Assembly: GCF_003046545.1 (NCBI RefSeq)
Contig: NZ_QAAA01000012.1
Span: 1 to 64,000, forward strand
Source: Rhodovulum imhoffii
Lineage (GTDB): Bacteria > Pseudomonadota > Alphaproteobacteria > Rhodobacterales > Rhodobacteraceae
Reading direction: 5' to 3'
DNA: 64,000 nucleotides
Positions 44,503 through 53,886 of this stretch are shown in pieces. The position numbers were made by a program, and so were the translations under genes. Numbering within the stretch: the stretch's first letter is position 1; the number at the start of each line of letters is the position of its first letter. Below the pieces are notes generated by a model that searched no databases, was not told where the DNA came from, and saw nothing but the letters and a program-made list of their open reading frames with translations.

Positions 44503-45876
44503 ATGTACCTTTCCGTTTTCGACATCTTCAAAGTGGGCGTCGGCCCGTCTTCCTCACATACGATGGGGCCAATGGTGGCCGCTGCGCGCTTTCTTGACAT
44601 GCTGCGCCAATCGCCCTTCCAACCGGAGGGGTTGCGCGCCTCACTACACGGGTCGCTGGCCTTCACGGGGGTCGGACACGCCTCCGACCGCGCGACGATC
44701 CTTGGCCTTGCCGGATTCCGTCCAGACACGTACGACGCCGGGGCGGCAGAGGCGGCACTGGCACGGATCAGAACCGAAAAACACGTGTCGCCCGAAAACC
44801 TGCCGCCCCTGCGCTTCGACCCGCAAACGGACCTTGAATTCGACTTTGGCCCGCCCCTGCCCGGTCATGCGAATGGCATGATCCTGCGCGCCACCGACGC
44901 ACAGGGCGACGTTCTGTTACAGGAAACCTTCTATTCCATCGGCGGCGGGTTCATCCGGACCGAGGCCGAACTGGCGCAGGACGAGCCCCCCGATTCCGGC
45001 CGCCCGGTCCCCTACCCGTTCGGGACCGCCGCACAGATGCTGGAAATGGCTGGGCACAGCGGCAAAAGCATTGCCGCGATGAAGCGCGCGAACGAACTGG
45101 CCCGCATGCCGCGCACCGCGCTGGAGGAAGGGCTCGACCGCCTCTGGCGCACGATGGAGGCCTGCATCACCCGCGGCCTGACGGTGGACGGCACCCTGCC
45201 CGGCGGTCTGAACGTCCGCCGCCGCGCCCATGGCATCCATACCGCCCTGCTGGCCGAGCGCGGCATGAACCTCAGCGCACCCCATACCATCAACGACTGG
45301 ATCAGCGTTTACGCCATGGCGGTAAACGAAGAAAACGCCGCCGGAGGGCAGGTCGTCACCGCCCCCACCAACGGTGCGGCGGGGGTGGTGCCCGCAACGT
45401 TGCGCTACTGGCTGGATCACGTACCCGGCGCGACCCCCGCAAAGATCGGGGATTTCCTGCTGACCGCCGCCGCCATCGGCGGGCTGATCAAGCGCAACGC
45501 CTCGATCTCGGGCGCCGAATGCGGGTGCCAGGCAGAGGTCGGCAGCGCGTCGGCCATGGCGGCGGCGGGGTTGGCCGCGGTTCTGGGCGGAACCCCACAG
45601 CAAGTTGAGAACGCAGCGGAAATTGCGCTTGAACACCATCTGGGCATGACCTGCGACCCGGTGAAAGGCCTTGTTCAGGTCCCCTGCATTGAGCGTAACG
45701 GCCTGGGCGCGATCAAGGCCGTCTCCGCCGCGTCCCTGTCCCTGCGCGGGGACGGGCGGCATTTCGTGCCGCTCGACGCCTGCATCGAAACCATGCGCCA
45801 GACCGGCACCGACATGAGCGAGAAATACAAGGAGACCGCGCTGGGCGGTCTGGCGGTGAACGTCCCCAATTGCTAA
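44503..45876 (+). CDS. sdaA: L-serine ammonia-lyase (iron-sulfur-dependent, single-chain)
   Basis: SdaA deaminates L-serine to pyruvate and ammonia using a [4Fe-4S] cluster. The 457-aa chain fuses both domains, as in E. coli: the N-terminal beta domain ([20 protein letters not shown]) and the alpha domain with [40 protein letters not shown], and [20 protein letters not shown] cysteines. GGAAGGGAG is a strong ribosome site, but it lies in a possible hairpin. It is followed by a DMT permease after 9 bp, possibly co-expressed. Confidence 0.95.
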   Translation: MYLSVFDIFKVGVGPSSSHTMGPMVAAARFLDMLRQSPFQPEGLRASLHGSLAFTGVGHASDRATILGLAGFRPDTYDAGAAEAALARIRTEKHVSPENLPPLRFDPQTDLEFDFGPPLPGHANGMILRATDAQGDVLLQETFYSIGGGFIRTEAELAQDEPPDSGRPVPYPFGTAAQMLEMAGHSGKSIAAMKRANELARMPRTALEEGLDRLWRTMEACITRGLTVDGTLPGGLNVRRRAHGIHTALLAERGMNLSAPHTINDWISVYAMAVNEENAAGGQVVTAPTNGAAGVVPATLRYWLDHVPGATPAKIGDFLLTAAAIGGLIKRNASISGAECGCQAEVGSASAMAAAGLAAVLGGTPQQVENAAEIALEHHLGMTCDPVKGLVQVPCIERNGLGAIKAVSAASLSLRGDGRHFVPLDACIETMRQTGTDMSEKYKETALGGLAVNVPNC

Positions 45877-45885
45877 GGCCGAGAC

Positions 45886-46794
45886 ATGCCCCAGGACAGA
45901 ATTCTCCTCGGTGTCGCCCTCATGCTGGGCTTCGCCGTGACCGCCCCCATCATGGACAGTTTTGCCAAGCTGGCCTCGGACACGATTCCGGTCGGGCAGA
46001 TCGTGGCGGCCCGGTTCGTGTTGCAGGTCGTCGTGCTTTTGCCCCTGGCCTGGGCCGCGGGGGAACTCTTCCGTCCCGGCCTGCGCGACACGGGGCTGCA
46101 CCTGTTGCGGGCACTGGCACTCCTGGTGGCGACAACCGCTTTCTTCGCCGCGCTGAAAACGCTGCCGCTGGCCGAGGCCATCGCCATTTTCTTTGTCGAG
46201 CCCTTCATCCTGACTTTGCTGAGCGCGGTTTTGCTGGGCGAAACCGTCGGCTGGCGGCGGGTACTGGCCTGTATGGCAGGGTTTTCCGGCGCGCTTCTGG
46301 TGATCCGGCCCAGCTTTGCCGCCTTTGGCACTGCGGCACTGTTGCCGCTGTGCACGGCGTTCTGCTTTGCCTGCTACATGGTCCTGACCCGGCGGATTGC
46401 CCGCCGCGTCCCGCCCGTGGCGCTTCAGGGCTGGACGGCGCTGGCGGCCTGTATGCTGGTGCTGCCGCTGCTGGTGCTGTTTCAGGGGTCCGGCGTCGCC
46501 GGGCTGGACCCGGTGACGCCCGCCGGGCGCGACTGGGGCTTGCTTCTGGGCGTCGGGGTGGCGGCCACGGTCTCGCACCTGTTCCTGAGCGCAGCACTTC
46601 GCTTTGCCCCGGCCAGCACCATCGCACCGCTGCAATACATGGAAATCGTGACCGCCACGATCCTGGGCTATGTCCTGTTCGGGGACCTTTTCGACGCCCA
46701 GGCGCTTTTGGGCGTCGCGATCATCACGGGCTCCGGGCTTTATGTCTTCCTGCGGGAACGCAAGCTCAGCCGTGCGCCGGTTCCGCCGCCATAA
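45886..46794 (+). CDS. EamA/DMT-superfamily transporter
   Basis: This 302-aa, ten-TM protein has two EamA repeats (DSFAKLASDTIPVGQIVAAR, TTAFFAALKTLPLAEAIAIF; HLFLSAALRFAPASTIAPLQ, YMEIVTATILGYVLFGDLFD). It is the third DMT member in this window; unlike the other two it follows an amino acid catabolic gene (sdaA) closely, so amino acid transport is plausible but unproven. Its 3' end overlaps the convergent thiamine pyrophosphokinase gene by 29 bp. Confidence 0.88.
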   Translation: MPQDRILLGVALMLGFAVTAPIMDSFAKLASDTIPVGQIVAARFVLQVVVLLPLAWAAGELFRPGLRDTGLHLLRALALLVATTAFFAALKTLPLAEAIAIFFVEPFILTLLSAVLLGETVGWRRVLACMAGFSGALLVIRPSFAAFGTAALLPLCTAFCFACYMVLTRRIARRVPPVALQGWTALAACMLVLPLLVLFQGSGVAGLDPVTPAGRDWGLLLGVGVAATVSHLFLSAALRFAPASTIAPLQYMEIVTATILGYVLFGDLFDAQALLGVAIITGSGLYVFLRERKLSRAPVPPP

Positions 46795-47431
46795 GCCCCG
46801 CAACCGCCGCCGCCAGCGCCGCCCGCGGCAGGATCACCAGCATCGCAGCGGCGGTGACAACCATCTCCACCCTCGGCGCAACGGTGATATTGGACGTCCC
46901 CACGCGCCCATCGGGCGCAAAAACCAACCCGTCAATGGGCCAGCGCAACCCGGTGCTGTTCCCGCTCGCCGGCGCAAGCGGGAACAGAGAGAGCCGGGTC
47001 CCCTCCGGCAAGTCCAGACCAAGACGCGGCGGGCAAAGAAAACAGATGTCCCGCTCCCCCAGCAAAACGATACGTTTCGCGGGGAAACGAGCCAGCGCGT
47101 TCAGCGCCGCCATCTGGTGATCCAGCCGCGCCCCCAGAACACCCAGCCCAAGGATCAGCGGGGCAGAGACCGAGCGCAGGCATTTTTCGAAATCGGTGCT
47201 GTCCTGCTCCGCAATCGGACAAAGCCGGTCGGGCGGGATGGCGGCCCGAGTAGCCTCGGAGATCGAATCGAAGTCCCCGATCACCTTTCGCGGGATGAGC
47301 CCCTGGGCAAGCGCCGTATCCGCCCCGCCATCGGCCGCAACCAGTTCCGGCGCCAGCCGAAGCGCCTCGGACAGATCGCCGGGGGCAACCGCGCCCCCCC
47401 CGAGAATGGTGATGTTGCGCCGGGACTGCAT
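46766..47431 (-). CDS. Thiamine diphosphokinase
   Basis: The 221-aa protein transfers pyrophosphate from ATP to thiamine. Signatures are ITILGGGAVAPGDL, LVAADGGADTALAQGLIP, VIGDFDSISEATRA, QDSTDFEKCLR and a LGVLGARLDHQMAALNAL segment, then the thiamine-binding beta domain with STGLRWPIDG and GTSNI. The start is at the ATG 47431 or a GTG one codon earlier. It follows a DUF2842 gene by 6 bp, in a purA-DUF2842-thiamine pyrophosphokinase arrangement. No TPP riboswitch is seen. Confidence 0.93.
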   Translation of the reverse strand: MQSRRNITILGGGAVAPGDLSEALRLAPELVAADGGADTALAQGLIPRKVIGDFDSISEATRAAIPPDRLCPIAEQDSTDFEKCLRSVSAPLILGLGVLGARLDHQMAALNALARFPAKRIVLLGERDICFLCPPRLGLDLPEGTRLSLFPLAPASGNSTGLRWPIDGLVFAPDGRVGTSNITVAPRVEMVVTAAAMLVILPRAALAAAVAGLMAAEPAHG

Positions 47432-47437
47432 CACGGC

Positions 47438-47668
47438 TCAGTCATCCTCCGGCGGTGCATCCGGGTCGGCCCGGCCGACCCCCTTGAAGACGAACTTGAA
47501 CGGCAGCGCCCAGGCGATACCCAGCACCACATAGACCGCAAGCTCCACAAGAAACGACGGACGATCCAGCCAGTTGAATACCGTCACGGCGGCAACGATG
47601 TAAGCCGGCAACCCGACAAGCAGGATGACAAGCGACCAGCGGCGGCGGGCTTTGTAATCAAGAGGCAT
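47438..47668 (-). CDS. DUF2842 two-TM membrane protein
   Basis: The 76-aa product has two TM helices (WSLVILLVGLPAYIVAAVTV and LVELAVYVVLGIAWALPFKF) and the alphaproteobacterial DUF2842 ending KFVFKGVGRADPDA. Function unknown. Its ATG shares one base with the purA stop (TGATG), so it is translationally coupled to purA. The longer frame to 47743 is purA antisense/out-of-frame. Confidence 0.9.
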   Translation of the reverse strand: MPLDYKARRRWSLVILLVGLPAYIVAAVTVFNWLDRPSFLVELAVYVVLGIAWALPFKFVFKGVGRADPDAPPEDD

Positions 47669-48960
47669 CAGTCTGCGAACGGGTCGGTGACAAGGATGGT
47701 GTCTTCGCGCTCGGGCGAGGTGGACAACAGCGCGACCGGGCACTGGATCAACTCCTCGACCCGGCGGACATACTTGACGGCCGCGGCGGGCAGGTCGGCC
47801 CAGCTGCGCGCCCCGGCGGTGGAATCGCTCCAGCCCTCCAGTTCTTCATAAACCGGGGTGACGCGGGCCTGCTGGTCGGCGGCGGTGGGCAGATAATCAA
47901 GAACCTCCCCGTCCAGGTCGTAGCCGGTACAGATTTTCAGTGTGGCGAACCCGTCCAGCACATCCAGCTTGGTCAGCGCGATCCCGGAAACGCCGGAAAT
48001 CGCGCAGGTCTGACGCACGAGAACGGCATCGAACCAGCCGCAGCGGCGCTGCCGCCCGGTGACGGTCCCGAATTCATGGCCGCGCTCACCCAGGCGCTTG
48101 CCGTTCTCGTCGTTCAGTTCGGTCGGGAACGGGCCTTCGCCCACGCGCGTGGTGTAAGCCTTGACGATCCCCAGCACGAAATCCACCGCGTTCGGCCCAA
48201 GACCGCTGCCGGTGGCCGCCATCCCCGCCGTGGTGTTCGACGACGTCACGAACGGATAGGTCCCGAAATCGATATCCAGCAATGCGCCCTGCGCGCCTTC
48301 GAACAGGATGCGCTTGCCCGCGCGACGGTCTTCGTTCAGCACCTTCCAGACCGGGGCGGCAAACGGCAGAATTTTGGGCGCGATCTCCCGCAGCGCGGCC
48401 AGCAGCGCGGCACGATCCACCTCCGGCAAGCCCAGGCCACGGCGCAGCGCATCATGGTGGACCAGCAGGCGATCCACACGGCGCTCCAACGTTTCGTCAT
48501 CGGCCAGATCGGCCACGCGCACGACACGGCGGCCCACCTTGTCTTCGTAGGCGGGGCCGATGCCACGTCCGGTGGTGCCGATCCGCGCGACGTCGATCGC
48601 TGCCTCGCGGGCACGGTCAAGCTCCCCGTGCAAGGGTAAAATCAGGGGGGCATTCTCCGCAATCATCAGGTTTTCGGGCGTGATCTCAACGCCCTGCGCG
48701 GCAAGCTTGTCGATCTCAGCGATCAGTGCCCAAGGGTCCAGTACCACACCATTGCCGATCACCGAGCGCTTGCCCTTGCGCACGATTCCAGAGGGCAGAA
48801 GCGAAAGCTTGAACACCTCCCCGTCGATCACCAGCGTATGGCCGGCATTGTGGCCGCCCTGAAAACGCGCGATCACATCGGCCCGTTCGGACAGCCAGTC
48901 GACGATCTTGCCTTTTCCTTCGTCACCCCACTGGGCGCCCACCACGACGACATTGGCCAT
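47668..48960 (-). CDS. purA: Adenylosuccinate synthase
   Basis: PurA condenses IMP and aspartate with GTP, the first committed step to AMP. The 430-aa protein has [86 protein letters not shown] and TKLDVLDG. Complete and of normal length. It heads purA-DUF2842-thiamine pyrophosphokinase. The 138-bp divergent region toward the DUF6524 gene carries both promoters. Confidence 0.97.
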   Translation of the reverse strand: MANVVVVGAQWGDEGKGKIVDWLSERADVIARFQGGHNAGHTLVIDGEVFKLSLLPSGIVRKGKRSVIGNGVVLDPWALIAEIDKLAAQGVEITPENLMIAENAPLILPLHGELDRAREAAIDVARIGTTGRGIGPAYEDKVGRRVVRVADLADDETLERRVDRLLVHHDALRRGLGLPEVDRAALLAALREIAPKILPFAAPVWKVLNEDRRAGKRILFEGAQGALLDIDFGTYPFVTSSNTTAGMAATGSGLGPNAVDFVLGIVKAYTTRVGEGPFPTELNDENGKRLGERGHEFGTVTGRQRRCGWFDAVLVRQTCAISGVSGIALTKLDVLDGFATLKICTGYDLDGEVLDYLPTAADQQARVTPVYEELEGWSDSTAGARSWADLPAAAVKYVRRVEELIQCPVALLSTSPEREDTILVTDPFAD

Positions 48961-49098
48961 GACATTTCCTTGTTCCGATTTGCAAACCCGCGCCGGTATA
49001 GCCCCCTGCGACGATGAGGCAAACTACTTTTCGTCGCGCCCCCCCCCGACCCGCGCTAATGTCGGGGCGGAAACGCGCCAATTAACTGGAGACTGCCA

Positions 49099-49497
49099 AT
49101 GTTGGGCTTCTTCCTGCGGTGGGTTTTTGCATTCGTGCTTCTGGCCGTGACCTATAACCCCACCCAGTACAACTTCGTGACCTGGGCCATGGGCGCCTGG
49201 GAGGGACAGCTTCCCTTCGTCGTGCTGGGCAGCCTTCTGCTGCTCGTGTGCTACGTGATCTATCTGCGGGCGACGCTGCGCTCGATCGGGATTCCGGGAA
49301 TGCTCCTGATTCTGGCCATCATGACCACAGTCGCCTGGGTCCTGATCGACCGGGGCGTGCTGGTGATGGAACTTTCCAGTCTCAACACCTGGCTGATCCT
49401 TGCCGGCCTGTCACTGGTGCTGGGGATCGGCCTGAGCTGGAGCATCATCCGGCGCCGGCTTTCCGGACAGGCCGATGTGGACGACGTCGACGAGTGA
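49099..49497 (+). CDS. DUF6524-family four-TM membrane protein
   Basis: The 132-aa product has four hydrophobic helices (FFLRWVFAFVLLAVTYNPTQ, FVVLGSLLLLVCYVIYLRAT, GMLLILAIMTTVAWVLIDRG, TWLILAGLSLVLGIGLSWSI) and an acidic C-terminus (DVDDVDE). The pattern matches a small conserved membrane family (DUF6524) of alpha- and gammaproteobacteria with no known role. CTGGAGACTGCCA precedes the ATG. It is 58 bp upstream of secG. Confidence 0.82.
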   Translation: MLGFFLRWVFAFVLLAVTYNPTQYNFVTWAMGAWEGQLPFVVLGSLLLLVCYVIYLRATLRSIGIPGMLLILAIMTTVAWVLIDRGVLVMELSSLNTWLILAGLSLVLGIGLSWSIIRRRLSGQADVDDVDE

Positions 49498-49555
49498 GGG
49501 GTTGCGGGCCCGCCGCTTAGGCCCTAGATAGGCGCCCAAGCAAGACGGGGCCGCA

Positions 49556-49918
49556 ATGGAAAACGTCATACTCATCGTCCACCTGATCCTTGCACTATGC
49601 CTTATCGGCGTAGTGCTGTTGCAGCGTTCCGAAGGGGGCGGCCTTGGCATGGGCGGAGGGGGCGGCGTCATGTCCGGACGCGCCGCCGCAACGGCCCTGG
49701 GAAAGGTGACATGGCTGTTCGCCATCGCCTTTATCGGAACGTCGTTGACGCTGACCGTCATCGCCGCGGAGAACGCCGCCGGCAGTTCGGTAATCGACCG
49801 CCTGGGAGGCTCCCCGCCCGTCAGCGAGACCTCGCAAGAGGCCCCCTTGCCGGACGCGCAGGACCTGCTGCCACCGCCGCCGGTTGACGCACCGCTGACG
49901 CCGCCGCGGGCGGAGTGA
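49556..49918 (+). CDS. secG: Preprotein translocase subunit SecG
   Basis: SecG stabilises the SecYEG channel. The 120-aa product starts [20 protein letters not shown], then [20 protein letters not shown], with a second TM ([20 protein letters not shown]) and a disordered, proline-rich tail ([17 protein letters not shown]). The spacing of two TMs with the Gly-rich cytosolic loop is diagnostic. A perfect GC-rich hairpin follows at 49941, then pyrG. secG-pyrG is a common order in alphaproteobacteria. Confidence 0.95.
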   Translation: MENVILIVHLILALCLIGVVLLQRSEGGGLGMGGGGGVMSGRAAATALGKVTWLFAIAFIGTSLTLTVIAAENAAGSSVIDRLGGSPPVSETSQEAPLPDAQDLLPPPPVDAPLTPPRAE

Positions 49919-49940
49919 AGTCTATCACTACCATTTGTTA

Positions 49941-49959
49941 GGGGCGGCGCGGCCGCCCC
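49941..49959 (+). terminator. Probable terminator-like hairpin after secG
   Basis: GGGGCGGC (49941-49948) pairs with GCCGCCCC (49952-49959), loop gcg. The downstream sequence is cattatatt rather than a continuous T-run, so termination is likely partial, allowing read-through to pyrG. It lies 22 bp after the secG stop. Confidence 0.6.
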
Positions 49960-50084
49960 CATTATATTGCGGTCTGGTTGCAGCCCGGGGCCGAATCCTG
50001 TATAGGTTAAACCCCGTGATGCGGCGGCGCTGGCCGTGCGAATCGAGCAGCCGAAATACAGAAAGTCACGGGGGATTCCAGGTC

Positions 50085-51728
50085 ATGGCGCGTTACATCT
50101 TTATCACGGGCGGGGTTGTCTCTTCGCTGGGAAAAGGGCTGGCCTCCGCTGCGCTCGGGGCGCTGCTTCAGGCGCGCGGCTTCACCGTCCGTCTGCGCAA
50201 GCTGGACCCTTACCTCAACGTCGATCCCGGCACCATGAGTCCCTTCGAGCATGGCGAGGTCTTTGTCACTGACGACGGGGCCGAGACGGATCTCGACCTG
50301 GGCCATTACGAGCGTTTCACCGGCGTTGCGGCGCGGCGGACGGATTCCGTTTCATCCGGGCGCATCTATTCCAACGTACTGGAGAAAGAGCGCCGGGGGG
50401 ACTACCTTGGCAAGACGATCCAGGTGATCCCCCACGTCACGAATGAAATCAAGGACTTCCTTTCCATCGGCGACGATGAGGTCGATTTCATGCTTTGTGA
50501 AATCGGCGGAACCGTGGGCGATATCGAAGGGCTGCCCTTCTTCGAGGCGATTCGCCAGTTCAGCCAGGATCATCCCCGCGGCCAGTGCATCTTCATGCAC
50601 CTGACCTTGTTGCCCTACATTGCCGCCTCGGGGGAACTGAAGACCAAGCCCACCCAGCATTCGGTGAAGGAATTGCGCTCCATCGGCATCGCACCGGACA
50701 TCCTTGTCTGTCGTTCCGAGGGTCCGATTCCCCAGAAAGAGCGGGACAAGCTGGCGCTTTTCTGCAATGTCCGGCCCGATGCGGTGATCGCGGCGCAGGA
50801 TCTGTCTTCGATCTACGAGGCGCCGCTGGCCTATCACCGCGAGGGGCTGGACCAGGCCGTTCTGGACGCATTCGGCATTCAGCCCGCACCAAAGCCGGAT
50901 CTGACCAAGTGGGAAGACGTCAGCGACCGGATCTTCAACACCGACGGCGAAGTCAGGGTGGCAATCGTGGGCAAGTACACCCAGTTGGAAGACGCCTACA
51001 AATCCATCGCCGAGGCCCTGACCCACGGCGGTATGGCCAATCGGGTGAAGGTACGCGCCGAGTGGATCGACGCCGAGATTTTCGACAGCGCGGACCCGGC
51101 GCCCAGCCTTTCCGGCTTTCACGCCATTCTGGTGCCCGGCGGGTTCGGTGAACGTGGCACCGAAGGGAAGATCAAGGCTGCCCAATATGCGCGCGAACAC
51201 AAGATTCCCTACCTTGGCATCTGCCTTGGCATGCAGATGGCGGTGATCGAGGCCGCCCGAAACGTCGCCGACCTGTCCGACGCGGGCTCGGAAGAATTCG
51301 ACCACGAAGCCGGGCAGAAACGGTTCACCCCCGTGGTCTACCACCTCAAGGAGTGGATTCAGGGGGCCCACAAGGTCGAACGCAGAGTCGAGGACGACAA
51401 GGGCGGCACAATGCGGCTTGGGGCCTATGTCGCGCACCTGAAGGAAGGATCGAAAGTGGCGCAGATCTACGCCACGACCCGCATAGAGGAGCGCCATCGC
51501 CACCGCTACGAGGTGGACATCAAGTACCGGGACAAGCTGGAAGGGAAGGGGCTGATCTTCTCGGGGCTTTCGCCGGACGGCCGGCTGCCCGAAATCGTGG
51601 AGTGGAAAGACCATCCATGGTTCATCGGCGTTCAGTTCCACCCGGAGCTGAAATCCAAGCCATTCGATCCGCATCCCCTGTTTCGCGACTTTGTGCGCGC
51701 GGCGCTGGAAACATCGCGGCTTGTGTAA
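50085..51728 (+). CDS. pyrG: CTP synthase
   Basis: PyrG aminates UTP to CTP using glutamine. The 547-aa product has the synthetase domain ([60 protein letters not shown]) and a C-terminal class I amidotransferase domain ([13 protein letters not shown], catalytic Cys in [10 protein letters not shown], and [12 protein letters not shown]). The ATG at 50085 is the family-typical start; the open frame back to 49935 covers the terminator and promoter region. It is followed by a TerB gene. Confidence 0.97.
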   Translation: MARYIFITGGVVSSLGKGLASAALGALLQARGFTVRLRKLDPYLNVDPGTMSPFEHGEVFVTDDGAETDLDLGHYERFTGVAARRTDSVSSGRIYSNVLEKERRGDYLGKTIQVIPHVTNEIKDFLSIGDDEVDFMLCEIGGTVGDIEGLPFFEAIRQFSQDHPRGQCIFMHLTLLPYIAASGELKTKPTQHSVKELRSIGIAPDILVCRSEGPIPQKERDKLALFCNVRPDAVIAAQDLSSIYEAPLAYHREGLDQAVLDAFGIQPAPKPDLTKWEDVSDRIFNTDGEVRVAIVGKYTQLEDAYKSIAEALTHGGMANRVKVRAEWIDAEIFDSADPAPSLSGFHAILVPGGFGERGTEGKIKAAQYAREHKIPYLGICLGMQMAVIEAARNVADLSDAGSEEFDHEAGQKRFTPVVYHLKEWIQGAHKVERRVEDDKGGTMRLGAYVAHLKEGSKVAQIYATTRIEERHRHRYEVDIKYRDKLEGKGLIFSGLSPDGRLPEIVEWKDHPWFIGVQFHPELKSKPFDPHPLFRDFVRAALETSRLV

Positions 51729-51767
51729 AAGAGTGGCAGACAGCCCAAAGCAGGATATATCTGAGGC

Positions 51768-52214
51768 ATGTTCGGAGATTTCCTGACCCGGTTGCTGGCC
51801 CCTGACCCCCGGGCCCTGTCCGATGGCGATGCGCGGCTGGCTCTTGGTGCGCTTCTGGTCCGGATCGCGCGCGCAGATGGAGACTATGCCAGGGAGGAGG
51901 CCGAGCGGATCGAGCGCATCCTTGCCAGGCGTCATGCCCTGACGCCGCAAGGGGCGCGAACCCTGCGTGAACAGGCCGAGGCGCTGGAGGCCGAAGCCCC
52001 GGACACCGTGCGCTTTACCCGCGCCATCAAGGAGGCGGTGGCCTACGAGGACCGGATCGCGGTGATCGAGGCGCTGTGGGACGTGGTCCTGGCCGACGGC
52101 ATCCGCGACAGTGAGGAAAACGCGCTGTTGCGCCTGACCGCCAATCTTCTGGGGGTGAATGACCGTGACAGCGCCCTTGCACGCCAGAGGGTCGAGGCGG
52201 GGCGCAACGGGTAA
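51768..52214 (+). CDS. TerB-family (tellurite resistance/Co-chaperone-like) protein
   Basis: The 148-aa all-helical protein resembles the TerB domain (ALGALLVRIARADGDYAREE, then VIEALWDVVLADGIRDSEEN), with two similar helical halves and acidic metal-binding-like Asp/Glu (ADGDY, ADGIRDSEE). Such proteins have been linked to tellurite resistance and membrane-associated stress, but most have no demonstrated role. It is 39 bp after pyrG and 96 bp before the ABC transporter genes. No other ter genes are visible. Confidence 0.85.
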   Translation: MFGDFLTRLLAPDPRALSDGDARLALGALLVRIARADGDYAREEAERIERILARRHALTPQGARTLREQAEALEAEAPDTVRFTRAIKEAVAYEDRIAVIEALWDVVLADGIRDSEENALLRLTANLLGVNDRDSALARQRVEAGRNG

Positions 52215-52310
52215 TATGCCTAAAACCGGCGGCAACCTGTTTGACACAGTTGCAATATCGCGCAATTTGCGCCCTACTCCTGCAACCGGACAACGACAAC
52301 AGGCACCGAA

Positions 52311-53093
52311 TTGACCGACGCAAGAGAACCGCCTGTCCTTGAAATTCGCGATCTCCACAAAAGCTACGGCCGGCTGGAGGTTCTCAGGGGCGTGGATATC
52401 ACCGCCCGAAAGGGTGACGTGGTATCCCTGATCGGCTCTTCCGGGTCGGGGAAATCCACGCTGCTGCGCTGTGCCAACCTGCTGGAAGACAGTCAGCAGG
52501 GCGATGTCCTGTTCGAGGGCGAACCGGTGCGCTGGAAAGGCACGGGCCCCGCCCGCCAGCCGGCGGACCGCAAGCAGGTGATCAACATCCGTACCCACCT
52601 TTCCATGGTCTTCCAGCAGTTCAACCTGTGGTCCCACATGACCGTCCTGCAAAACGTGATGGAAGCGCCCGTCACCGTTCTGGGGGAAAATCGCGACGAG
52701 GTCGAGACCCGCGCCCGCGACCTGCTGGAGAAAGTCGGAATAGGCGACAAATGCGGGGCCTACCCGGCCCAGCTCTCGGGGGGTCAGCAACAGCGCGCAG
52801 CCATCGCGCGGGCCCTGGCCATGCAGCCGCGGGCAATCCTGTTCGATGAACCCACCTCTGCCCTTGACCCCGAGCTTCAGCAAGAAGTCGTACGCGTCAT
52901 CAAGGTGCTGGCCGAAGAGGGCCGGACCATGCTGCTGGTCACCCATGACATGCGGCTTGCGGCGGATGTGTCCGATAGCGTCGTCTTCCTGCATCAGGGC
53001 CTGATCGAAGAACAAGGTCCGCCCGAAACCCTTTTCGGGGCACCCCGCTCCGAACGTCTCAAACAATTCCTAAGCGCAACCGGCGCGGCCTGA
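52311..53093 (+). CDS. Polar amino acid ABC transporter ATP-binding protein
   Basis: The 260-aa ATPase belongs to the HisP/GlnQ type. Walker A is GSSGSGKST (residues 42-50), signature LSGGQQQR (155-162), Walker B ILFDEPTSALD (176-186) and the His switch VTHDM. The start appears to be a TTG at 52311 (AGGCACCGAA upstream), because the next ATG lies too far in; this may lower expression. It begins a seven-gene run ending in a GS-like ligase. The specificity for arginine/lysine/histidine-like amines is suggested by HisP-like length and the 'RKGDVVSLIGSSG' region but not proven. Confidence 0.93.
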   Translation: MTDAREPPVLEIRDLHKSYGRLEVLRGVDITARKGDVVSLIGSSGSGKSTLLRCANLLEDSQQGDVLFEGEPVRWKGTGPARQPADRKQVINIRTHLSMVFQQFNLWSHMTVLQNVMEAPVTVLGENRDEVETRARDLLEKVGIGDKCGAYPAQLSGGQQQRAAIARALAMQPRAILFDEPTSALDPELQQEVVRVIKVLAEEGRTMLLVTHDMRLAADVSDSVVFLHQGLIEEQGPPETLFGAPRSERLKQFLSATGAA

Positions 53094-53118
53094 CCGCGCG
53101 ATACTACGGGAGAAGAAG

Positions 53119-53844
53119 ATGAAAAAGCTGATCCTTGGCACCGCAGCACTGGCGTTGAGCGCCGGCATGGCGCTGGCGCAGGATGTCGTCCGCCTTGGGA
53201 CCGAAGGGGCCTATCCTCCGTACAACTTCATCAACGACAACGGTGAGGTCGATGGGTTTGAACGCGAACTGGGCGACGAGCTCTGCGCCCGCGCCGCACT
53301 GACCTGCGAATGGGTCACCAACGACTGGGATTCGATCATCCCCAACCTCGTCTCCGGCAACTACGATACCATCATCGCCGGCATGTCGATCACCGCCGAA
53401 CGGCGGGAAGTCGTCGACTTTACCCAAGGCTACACCCCCCCCTCGCCCTCGGCCTACGCCGCGCTGAGCGACGATGTCGACCTGACCGGCGGCGTCATCG
53501 CCTCTCAGACCGGGACGATCCAGGCCAACTACGTGGTCGATACCGGCGCGACCCTTGTCGAGTTTCCAACTCTGGACGAAGCCCTGGCCGCCGTCCGCAA
53601 CGGCGAAGCCGATGCCGTCATCCTCGACAAGGATTCCCTGGCCCCCGCGGTCAATGAATCGGGCGGGGAAATGATGTTCGTGGGCGAAGACATCGCCCTT
53701 GGCGAAGGGATCGGCATGGCATTCCGCAAGTCCGACCCGGATCTGCGCGCCACCTTCGACGCCGCCATCCAGAGCATGAAGGATGACGGCACGCTCAACG
53801 ACCTGATCACCAAGTGGCTGGGCGAAGATTCGCCCCGCTTCTGA
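53119..53844 (+). CDS. Periplasmic amino acid-binding protein (PAAT family)
   Basis: The 241-aa protein has a signal peptide (KKLILGTAALALSAGMALAQ) and then a type 3 solute-binding fold: VRLGTEGAYPPYNFINDNGE, VDGFERELGDELCARAALTC, WDSIIPNLVSGNYDTIIAGM, SITAERREVVDFTQGY and GMAFRKSDPDLR. The conserved Arg/Asp pair for binding alpha-amino and carboxylate groups appears as ITAERRE and VDFT. Likely ligand: basic or amide amino acid or amine. A partial terminator between this gene and the next would give more binding protein than permease. Confidence 0.93.
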   Translation: MKKLILGTAALALSAGMALAQDVVRLGTEGAYPPYNFINDNGEVDGFERELGDELCARAALTCEWVTNDWDSIIPNLVSGNYDTIIAGMSITAERREVVDFTQGYTPPSPSAYAALSDDVDLTGGVIASQTGTIQANYVVDTGATLVEFPTLDEALAAVRNGEADAVILDKDSLAPAVNESGGEMMFVGEDIALGEGIGMAFRKSDPDLRATFDAAIQSMKDDGTLNDLITKWLGEDSPRF

Positions 53845-53850
53845 CCGGCA

Positions 53851-53883
53851 CGGGCGGGGTCCGACCGGACCCCGCCCGGTTTT
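53851..53883 (+). promoter_or_regulatory. Intercistronic hairpin between binding protein and permease genes
   Basis: CGGGCGGGGTCC (53851-53862) pairs exactly with GGACCCCGCCCG (53867-53878), loop gacc, followed by GTTTTCCC. The short T-run suggests partial termination or a 3' mRNA stabiliser. The permease ATG at 53887 follows at once with no ribosome site, a layout that gives excess binding protein, common for PAAT systems. Confidence 0.7.
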
Positions 53884-53886
53884 CCC

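Noticed and set aside
46766-47668. TPP riboswitch near the thiamine pyrophosphokinase gene
   Set aside because: The gene is translated 6 bp behind DUF2842, with no room for an aptamer.
50352-53066. A 904-residue open frame on the minus strand
   Set aside because: It is antisense to pyrG, terB and the ABC ATPase gene, all of which have clear motifs; high GC leaves long antisense frames open.
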